Positions 56,117 through 64,000 of a stretch of DNA of 64,000 bases are shown in pieces. How positions within the stretch are numbered: the stretch's first letter is position 1; the number at the start of each line of letters is the position of its first letter. The position numbers and the translations under genes are program-made. The stretch is from Pseudanabaena sp. Salubria-1 (GTDB lineage Bacteria > Cyanobacteriota > Cyanobacteriia > Pseudanabaenales > Pseudanabaenaceae). The DNA is taken from assembly GCA_023336205.1 (NCBI GenBank), contig JALQCR010000007.1, positions 1 to 64,000 of the forward strand, read 5' to 3'. Below the pieces are notes generated by a model that did no database searches, was not told the origin of the DNA, and saw nothing but the letters and a program-made list of their open reading frames with translations.

Positions 56117-57049
56117 ATGTTTTATCCACGTCTTAGCGGCGATCGCTACATCAACCCACTCACCGACTTTGGCTTCAAGCGACTATTTGGAACAGAGCCA
56201 AATAAAAACCTATTGATTGACTTCCTTAATGTAGTACTGCCACCTCAACATCGAGTCAAAGATCTTACCTATCGTAGTACCGAAAATCTTGGCAATACGC
56301 CCATTGATCGCAAAGCTGTCTTCGATCTTTACTGCGAAAGCGAAAAAGGCGAGAAGTTCATTGTTGAGATGCAGAAAGCCAAGCATAATTACTTTAAAGA
56401 TCGCAGCATTTACTACGCCTCTTTTCCCATTCAAGAACAATCACAAAAAGGCAGTTGGAATTATAAGTTAGAGCCAATTTATACCATCGGCATTTTAGAC
56501 TTTATTTTTGATGAAGATAAAAACGATGATAGTTTTTTACATGTCGTTAAACTAAAAGATCAAAATTGTAAGGTTTTCTACGAGAAACTAAAGTTTATTT
56601 ATCTGGAATTACCAAAGTTCAAAAAGACAATTGATCAACTAAATGACCATTTTGATAAATGGCTATTTTTACTGAAACATCTACCCGATTTAGAAGATCC
56701 ACCCTTGCCATTGCAAGAGAATGTATTTTTGCAATTGTTTGAAGTTGCCCAGATTGCTAGTTTTTCTCAAGCTGAAAGAGAGTCCTATGAAAACAGCTTA
56801 AAGTATTATCGAGACATGAATGGGGTCATAGAAACAGCCCGAGAAGAAGGTATGGCTCAAGGTATTCAAGAGGGTAAACGATCGCTTCTGCTAAAACAAC
56901 TTTCTCGCAGACTAGGAACTATCCCCGATGAAATTAAAGTTCTTTTATTTCAACTAGAGCCAGAACCATTAGATGTATTGAGTGAAGCTTTATTTGATTT
57001 ACAAAGTTTAGAAGATTTATGCAATTGGCTCGAAAATATTAACAACTAG
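56117..57049 (+). CDS. Rpn-family nuclease / PD-(D/E)XK transposase-like protein
   Basis: This 310-residue protein has the Rpn-family opening INPLTDFGFKRLFGTEPNKN, the core KFIVEMQKAKHN (E-x-Q) and the C-terminal helical part with AQGIQEGKRSLLLKQLSRRL. It belongs to the same family as 12039-12926 but is clearly divergent from it. ATG 56117 is the start. The gene sits between stretches of the GATC-rich array. A role in DNA recombination is inferred from the family. Confidence 0.85.
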   Translation: MFYPRLSGDRYINPLTDFGFKRLFGTEPNKNLLIDFLNVVLPPQHRVKDLTYRSTENLGNTPIDRKAVFDLYCESEKGEKFIVEMQKAKHNYFKDRSIYYASFPIQEQSQKGSWNYKLEPIYTIGILDFIFDEDKNDDSFLHVVKLKDQNCKVFYEKLKFIYLELPKFKKTIDQLNDHFDKWLFLLKHLPDLEDPPLPLQENVFLQLFEVAQIASFSQAERESYENSLKYYRDMNGVIETAREEGMAQGIQEGKRSLLLKQLSRRLGTIPDEIKVLLFQLEPEPLDVLSEALFDLQSLEDLCNWLENINN

Positions 57050-57128
57050 CGATAGGTTAGGTTGTGGCGATCGCTAATTTGTGAGAAAGCGATCGCTGTT
57101 TGGTGGTGAGGGGCGATCACAAAAAAAT

Positions 57129-57162
57129 AAAACACCCTGTCCACAAATGGACGGGGTGTTTT
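57129..57162 (-). terminator. hairpin at the 3' side of the giant RTX gene
   Basis: AAAACACCCTGTCCA and its complement with one mismatch flank CAAA. It is 45 bp beyond the giant gene stop and also downstream of the Rpn-like gene, so it may act on both. Confidence 0.75.
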
Positions 57163-57207
57163 AAGACTTATAAGGCGTAGGAGTTTCTAGCGATCGTCTA
57201 AAAGAGC

Positions 57208-60200
57208 CTAGCTGAAGTTGAAGGTTGTAGGAATGGAGCCAGCTAAGATGTTGTCATTGATATTGCTAGAAGCAAATCCAGTGACTCCATTCAAGGTTAG
57301 CAAGAGCGAACCATTCGCAAATCCACCATTACCAGTAACACCATCACCCAATCTGAACTGAGTGTTGCCACCAACAGTACGCACATCAACAGCAGCAATG
57401 TTGTTGAACTGAAGTAAATCGCCTCCAACTCCACGCAGGAATTGATTCACCACGTCACTATCGTCACCGAGGCTATAGACGACTCTATCAGTGTCTCCGT
57501 CATTGAGCCCGAGGAAAAGGGTGTCATTGCCAAACCCACCAACAAGTACATCAGCTCCCAATCCGCCGACTAGGGAATCATTTCCAAACCCGCCACTGAG
57601 AGTATTGTTGCCATCGTTTCCTGTAATAACGTTGTTGACGCTATTGCCAGTACCATTGATGTTTGCACTACCAGTTAGAGTCAAGTTCTCAAGGTTTTCG
57701 CTTAGAGTCCAAGACACATTGGATTTCACCAAATCAGTACCTTGATTTAATGCTTCCGTAATCGAGTCACCCAAGTTATCGACAATGTAAGTGTCATTGC
57801 CATGACCACCAATGAGCGCATCTGCACCAACTCCACCATCAAGGATGTTGTTCCGATTGTTTCCAGTAATGATGTTATCCAACTCATTACCAGTTCCATT
57901 AATCGTACTGTTGCCAGTGAGCGTCAGGTTTTCTACATTAGCTTCCAAAGTGCGGGTGATGCTTGAAAGAATAGTGTCTATACCTTCATTCGCCAACTCA
58001 TTAACTGTGTCATTGGTATTATCGACAATGTAGGTGTCATTGCCTAAGCCGCCGAACATTGTATCAGCGCCATTCTTCCCATCAAGGATATTGTTACCAA
58101 TGTTGCCAATCAGGATGTTATTAAGGTTGTTACCAGTGCCATTAATATTAGCGTTACCAGTGAGGGTAAGATTTTCGAGGTTGTTACCTAAAGTCCAGTT
58201 AATGCTAGACAGAACAGTATCAGTTCCAGAGGAATCAGAGATATTGTCATTGATGTTATCCACAATGTAAGTGTCGTTACCTGCTCCACCAATTAGGCGA
58301 TCGCCTCCTAAGCCACCATCTAAGATGTCATCACCAAATTCACCACGGAGAGTGTTTTCCCCATCGTTGCCTGTGATGATATCGTTTCCGAAGCCGCCTG
58401 TGACGTTCTCGATGTTGGCGATCGCAGTAAAGCCAGAAGCTAACCCAGTGGATAGATTAACCGTCAAATCGGCTGTAGTTGAACCGTAATCAAGGGTATC
58501 GATACCATCAAGTAGATCGACGGTGATGGATTCAACGTTGGTTACTGTACCACCTGCAATTATTGAAACTGGTGTTCCATTGAAGACTACACTCAAAGTC
58601 TCAGAATTGTTTTTACCAAGAATATTCAGGGTGTCGTTACCAGCACCACCATCTACGATATCTCTACCATCACCAACGGTATAGAGGAAGGTGTCATCAC
58701 CAGCAAGCCCGTTCAGAATATCGTTGTTGCCAAGTCCAGAAATAATGTCCTGACCATTAGTACCTGTGAAAGTATTGACACTTGAAGTACCAACATAGAA
58801 GTCACCAGTGACAATGGTTGGTACAGAGGTAAGTGTTTCGACTGTGCCTTGGTCGTCGGTGTAGCTTAGTACTACTCGCAATTGGCGATTGACTTGAGCT
58901 TGCGTGGGGGTAAAGATGCTGTTGGTCGCGCCTACGATGTTGGTGAATGTTGAGCCGCCACCAATATCTGATTGTTGCCATTGATAGGTATAGACGGCAT
59001 TAACTAAACCATCAGCATCCGTAAACAAGTTGCTAGCAACAAGCTGTTGCGCTTCCGTTGGAGTGGTATCTGAAATCGATACTGTGCCGACTGGTGCGTC
59101 GTTAACAGCCGCGATCGCAATGGTTTGGGTTGCCGCTACTGAGCCTCCCTTACCATCGATGACGTTATAGCTCAAGTTAACCGTGCCATTGAAGTTTGCA
59201 TCGGGAGTGAAGCTGTAAGTACCGTTTCCATTATTGGTGAGAGTCCCGTTCGTGGCTGTGAGTTGAGCTACTGCTAGAACATTGTTGTTCACGTCGGTAT
59301 AGCCCGCGAGTAGATCAGCTTCTGCGATCGCATAGGTTGTATCTTCTTGACCAGCAGCAAGGATAGCAGGAGTTCCTGTCAGCACTGGTGGGCTATTTAT
59401 TACGGATGTAAATACTTGATCTTGACGGACGCTGAGATTTTGGATGCGTGTGTCAAGGTTAGCGGCAACATCCGCAGCATTGAAAGGATTAGTACTAAAC
59501 TGATCGCCGAGGTATTCTGCAAATGCGTCCTGCTCAGAACCTGCCGCGGCAAAAGTGAATTGACCTGCGGCTAAAGCTAGGGCTGGGTCGATCGCACCGT
59601 TACCATTGAGGTCAATCGATTCACCGCGTAAATCTACGCGATTAGCGATCGCCGCATTGTCTCTCACAAATTTAGGGAATGGATAGTTATCACCACCAAG
59701 CCCACCTGTGCTGCTTGTTCCTGCGAGGAAGTTCAAGGTCACCATGCGGAAGGTGCGGCTTGCATCACCAACCAATACGCCATCGCGAACAATTACATCC
59801 TTAATCGATCCATCGTCATTGAGTACGACCAGATTTTGAACTCGGCTGCCTTGGGTGGTGACTTCGCCAGTACTACTATTAAAGGCGATCGCTGTTTTGG
59901 TGGGGTCAAAGCTAAATTTCAAGCCGCCAACCTGTGGGAACTGCCCAGGAGTACTTCCAGGACGAGTCCCAGCTACAGCATGTTCGATTACCCACTGAAG
60001 TTGTTGCGCTGTAACCGTGATCAAGCTCAAACCATTATTAAACCGTAGGGAATTCTCAACATCCAATTGAGAGACATCACCAGTTTGTTTGTTCGGCGCA
60101 AGGGGATTGGGCTGCGTTGGTAGTTTCTCAATATCATCACTATTGACTGCACCTGAAGATGCCGAAACTACGCCAATGTTGTCGCGGATGCCACCACCAT

Positions 60201-63200
60201 TTTTCAGGGAAATGACAACGGTAGGATCGATTTGCTTAGCTAGCCAGAGGTTGGCATCAGCAGTGAGATTCCCAAAATTGGTTTCTTGAGTACGCACATC
60301 ATCGCGAGTTCCATTCAGGAATACGCTTGATTTGCCCACAATCAAATTGTCCTTCGTAGCAATGACATTGCGGATACCATCGGTGATTGCCACCACATTA
60401 GGATTCGCCACGTCTCTTGGATTTACATCAGTACCATAAACGCGATCGACACCCGCTTCATCCGTAGCATAGGCTCCATTGATGCTGCTATTGAGTGCGT
60501 TGACATTGAGAATGCCATTACTGTCAAACTCAGTGACTAAGCGACCAACATACTTGTAGTTCCCATCGGTATTCGCGACCAGCACAGGATTGCCATCGGC
60601 TCCAGTTCTCACAACTGGGTAAACACCATCGCTAGCATCTCCTGATCGCAAAACATCATTACTATCTGACAGCAAAGTGTTTGATCCACCTGCAATGATA
60701 ATATCCACATCGCGTAAACGAGGAGCAAGCTCATCTCGTTCAATGTTGAACTGCTGCATATGGGACAGCAAAATGATTTTATTGATACCTTGAGCCTTGA
60801 GAATATTTACCGTAGTTTGAATCTCGGCTGCTAAAGCATCGTAATCAGTCGGATTAGATGGCGAGATGCCAATACTGCCACTTGATGAGATATTCGCCAA
60901 GGTGGGAGTTGTTGCACCGACAATACCGATCCTCTGATCGTCCGCATTTCCTGCAACTCCATCATTACCCGCTAAGGTAATTACGGTACTCTTCGCCAAT
61001 TTACCCCTGATGGTACTGGCTTCGGCAGTGGTTTGATTGGTAGCTAGGTCTGATGTACCTAAGTTGCCCGCAGTAATTTCGGGACTGAAGTTCAGGTTGG
61101 TGCTGAGATAGGGGAACGCTGTGCCAGGATTACCGCTGCCCGTGCGGATAACGTCGCGAACTTGCCTTACTCCCAAATCAAACTCATGATTACCCAAAGC
61201 CGATGCTTGAATTCCAAAAGCATTGAGAATGCCAATGTCGCCGCGACCAATTACTGGAGCAGTACTTGAACCTAATCCGCCCACACCGTTGAGACTAAGA
61301 TCGCTGGAAGCATTGAAAAAAGCACCAGGGATGTAATTGTCGCCAGAGGATAATGTCAGGGTATTGGGAATGATACTACTTGGCAAGTTAGGATCAGTTC
61401 TTAAACGATTCAGAACCGCAGAAAATCTCACCGCATCATCGATCGCTGGAATTCCTCCTTCAAAATCGGAAGCATGGAGGATTTGCATTCTGAAAGGTGC
61501 GTTAGGATCGGGAAGTGTTGGCAGATTAAACCTTGCCACAATAGGATCGTGGTCGCTAATTTGATCGGCAAACTCAGAGTTAATATGAACCACATCAAAA
61601 CCATCTAGTTTGCTGCTGAGATTGTTGCTAGCTAGAATGTGATCCAATGTCTGTGCGTTTCCTTGGAAATTGTAGGTATAGCGCTCATTAGCTGGCAGAG
61701 TTTCGACTAAAGTATTCAACCCACCACTTTCCAAAATGCTGAGGGGACTAGAGAACTCGAAATCATTCAAGTCACCTGCTACCACGACATTAGCATTGGG
61801 GTTGGTTGCCAACAGTCCTTGTACGAAGTCTTTGACGATGGTGGCTTGCTGGTTGCGTTGTACTTCACTGCTTAATGTCGGAGGTTGGTTAGGTCCAAAT
61901 AGAGGTTGATCGCCGCCTTTGGAATTGAAGTGGTTACCAATGACAGTTACTTCCTGTCCATTGAAGGCAAATTTGCCTACAAGAGGTTTGCGGCTACTAG
62001 CGAAAGCGTCACCATCAGTCAGATTGCCATCGGTCAAGCGTTGTAATGAGCCTTCAACAAAATTCACGCGATCGCGATTAAATAGAAAAGCAACGCGAAT
62101 GTTGCCGCCAGGTTGACCACCATCCTGATTGTTAACGGGGTTGATTTGGCGATATTCGTAAGTAGGACCACCTGCTGCTGCGATCGCATTAATCAGCGTT
62201 TGCAGAGTTACATTTGCATCAACCGTCCCATCGTTAGTCGCGCCATTGTTGTCCTGAATCTCTTCCAGATTAATGATGTCGGGGGACTTCATGTTGGTGA
62301 CAATTGCACTGGCGATCGCATTAAATGTCGTGTCGCTCGGATCAAGGTTCTCCACGTTGAAGGTAGCTACCGTCAATTGGGTGGCACTGCCCGTTAGATT
62401 AGTGACTTCTTTTTGTAAAGTGGAAGGCTGCACCACTGTTGGCGCATTTGAAACCAACACTTCGTAGTTGTTGAAGTCGTAGCTGACCACACCTGTAATC
62501 GAGCTAAGTTGAGCGCCGACATTCACATTGGGAAGTAATACCGAGGAATTGTTGAGATCATCGATTTGAATCCGTTCTGGATTGAAGTCATTAGCGGTAA
62601 TCAAGCTGCCGCCTCGGCTAGTGCGGCTGGTAGCATTAGCGCCATTGTCGGCCAATACCCAGATTTCTTCAGATAATCCAGAGTTTGTCGTGAAGTTGGC
62701 TGTGGGTGAAGTTGCTACAGGATTGTTCACTTGCACCAGCATTCCTTCTAAGCTTTCGTAGAAGTCAATGCCATCTTGAGCAGGATCAAAAGTAGTACCA
62801 GCATTCTCCACATTGCCACTAGCTGCATCATTACTAATGATCTGGTTGGGAATTGCCCGTCCACCATTACCGAGAATCGTTGCAGCAGGCAAAGCATTGC
62901 CACTAGAAAGCTTAGTAATCACGGGACTAACAAGCTGAGTGATGGTCAGGTTATTCGCCGATCCGCCTGGACGGAACTCACTCACATTCCCGTTAACCAA
63001 TATTGAATCTCCCACTTGTACCGTTGGCGCAGAAGATGTAAATACAAAAATGCCTTCAGAAGTAGCATCATTGGCATCAGGATTGGGATCTTGCAAGTAG
63101 AAGCCGTTAGAAGCGATCGCGGTGACAATCCCTGGTACAGCCGTAACAGACTGACCAACTAAAGGCGATCTGTGTCCACTGCCCTGAATGTCACTAATCC

Positions 63201-63429
63201 TTGTTCCTGCGTTAACGCTATACACTGCCACGGTATTGCTGATTTCATTAGCAACTACTAGCAGGGGTTGATTGTTGGGACTATCGCTTGCAGAGATAAA
63301 GGTAAGCCCTTCGGGTCCAGAGTCACCAGCTACAGCAGCACTGAAGTCGCGGGTATTGAGATACTGCACAAAAGCGGGTTGATTGGGATTGGTCACTTCA
63401 TAGACCATAACTCCGCCAATGGGGTGCAA
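57208..63429 (-). pseudogene. giant RTX exoenzyme: nuclease plus 5'-nucleotidase, 5' end lost
   Basis: The frame gives up to 2,073 residues. Domains: the tail of a choice-of-anchor I beta-propeller-like domain (1-80, IGGVMVYEVTNPNQPAFVQ), an OB-like region of ExeM/NucH-type nucleases (about 80-340), an endonuclease/exonuclease/phosphatase domain (about 350-635: VATFNVENL, AGDLNDFEFSSPL, ISDHDPIVARF), a 5'-nucleotidase (about 645-1340: ILHASDFEGG, LGNHEFDLG, LKNGGGIRDN), a cadherin-like repeat (about 1345-1440), another Ig-like repeat, then calcium-binding RTX nonapeptides (about 1555-1985: GGLGNDTYIVDN) and a C-terminal secretion region. It would cut extracellular nucleic acid and release phosphate. 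An in-frame TAA is directly upstream and an IS starts 30 bp further, so the N-terminal domain is missing. TTG 63429 or ATG 63408 could start it. Confidence 0.85.
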
Positions 63430-63458
63430 TTAAAAGTGAAAGTTCAGCTCAATAAGAA

Positions 63459-64000
63459 ACTGGACTTTAGACTAAAAAGAAGAAAAGAAAGGCAGGAAGT
63501 GAATGTCACAAACTGCCAAAAGAGCAATGATCAATAAACCAAATTGACATTGACTACTATGATTTTCCAAAAATTACAAGAATTTCGCAAGTCGATATAT
63601 GAATACCTAGGAACAGGAAAAGATGCAGTATTTGAATTAATGGATGCCGTCCTGACAAGTCCGAGCATTAGCTCGTATGTGAGTCTGTCAATGAATCCAT
63701 TATTTCGGCGAAAATGGTCAAGTATTTATGAGGGACTGCGCGATAGCCGACCAGCAAGAGGAAAGTTGATGAAACTAATGGTGCAAGAGATCCCAACCGA
63801 AGAGCAACCTTGTCTGGCTGGAGATAATAGCGTGTGGTTGCGACCAGATGCGGAAACGCTGAAGGAAAGAGGATTCCATCATGGCAAAGACGAAAGTATC
63901 GGCGTAGGACAAAGCTACAGCACGTTGGCGTGGATTCCCGAAGCAAGTGGGAGTTGGGCGCTACCGATAAAACATGAGCGGATCACCAGTTTCGAGACTC
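63459..64000 (+). mobile_element. IS copy running off the window edge
   Basis: The sequence matches 52435-52976 base for base as far as read, so this is the left part of another copy of the same IS. The right end is outside the window. Confidence 0.9.
63559..64000 (+). CDS. DDE transposase, partial at window edge
   Basis: This starts like the transposase at 52535 (ATG 63559, IFQKLQEFRKSIYEYLG) and encodes the first 147 residues before the window ends. No difference from the first copy was seen. Confidence 0.88.
   Translation, partial: MIFQKLQEFRKSIYEYLGTGKDAVFELMDAVLTSPSISSYVSLSMNPLFRRKWSSIYEGLRDSRPARGKLMKLMVQEIPTEEQPCLAGDNSVWLRPDAETLKERGFHHGKDESIGVGQSYSTLAWIPEASGSWALPIKHERITSFET

Noticed and set aside
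57491..58489. Series of plus-strand frames of 70-85 residues
   Set aside because: They are mirror frames of the RTX nonapeptide repeats on the minus strand.
1..64000. CRISPR array or cas genes
   Set aside because: No regularly spaced identical repeats with unique spacers and no Cas-like protein were seen. The only spaced repeats are GATC/HIP1 units.

Overview
The window looks like chromosomal DNA of a filamentous cyanobacterium, probably Pseudanabaena or a close relative. The evidence is the very high density of the HIP1 octamer GCGATCGC, NDH-1 genes of the photosynthetic type (ndhH-A-I-G-E), a phytol/polyprenol-kinase-like gene, a HisZ regulatory subunit, cyanobacterial SmtA/SmtB metal-handling genes, xisH/xisI remnants and a DUF1574 protein. 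The genus is an inference from these traits; no marker such as rRNA is present. No tRNA, rRNA or CRISPR array was seen.

Layout. 1-10.7 kb: an MBL-fold hydrolase, a Cu-type P-ATPase, a small multidrug-resistance (SMR) gene whose 3' end is replaced by an ISAs1-family element, a CPBP membrane protease, tilS, and two exported proteins, one split by an in-frame stop and lying next to a candidate Fur site. 10.7-26.2 kb: tyrS, an Rpn-like nuclease, an ABC exporter, the five-gene ndhHAIGE cluster, a HEAT-like protein, a GtrA gene with an in-frame stop, a glycosyltransferase-like gene, a decayed xisH/xisI pair, a polyprenol kinase, a J-domain/TPR protein and hisZ. 26.2-41.9 kb: an SH3 protein, obg, a cysQ-like phosphatase, the smtA/smtB divergon with smtB cut by an IS5-type element, a DUF1574 protein, the type IV pilus cluster pilB-pilT-pilC, miaA, a pentapeptide protein, a thermonuclease, a ferredoxin, leuD and a DprA-like protein. 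41.9-64 kb: an accessory region built around a type I secretion system (PpiC-like protein, cNMP-binding/C39-like ABC exporter, HlyD adaptor) with likely secreted clients: a PPC/DUF4214 protein, a PPC-lipase and a 2,073-residue RTX nuclease/5'-nucleotidase. The region is broken up by ISAs1-type elements and by a second IS family; the second family has truncated all three clients.

Two themes run through the window. First, gene decay: at least nine genes are cut, stopped, frameshifted or tail-swapped, six of them by IS insertions or IS-associated deletions whose boundaries and target duplications can often be read to the base. The most consequential is smtB, which has lost exactly the helix carrying the zinc-sensing ligands. 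Second, palindromes: more than twenty long, mostly perfect inverted repeats sit at gene ends. Most have a 3-nt loop closed by G/C pairs while their arms differ completely, and one lies in frame inside the copper ATPase gene. Some are ordinary terminators; as a set they look like a lineage-specific palindrome family.
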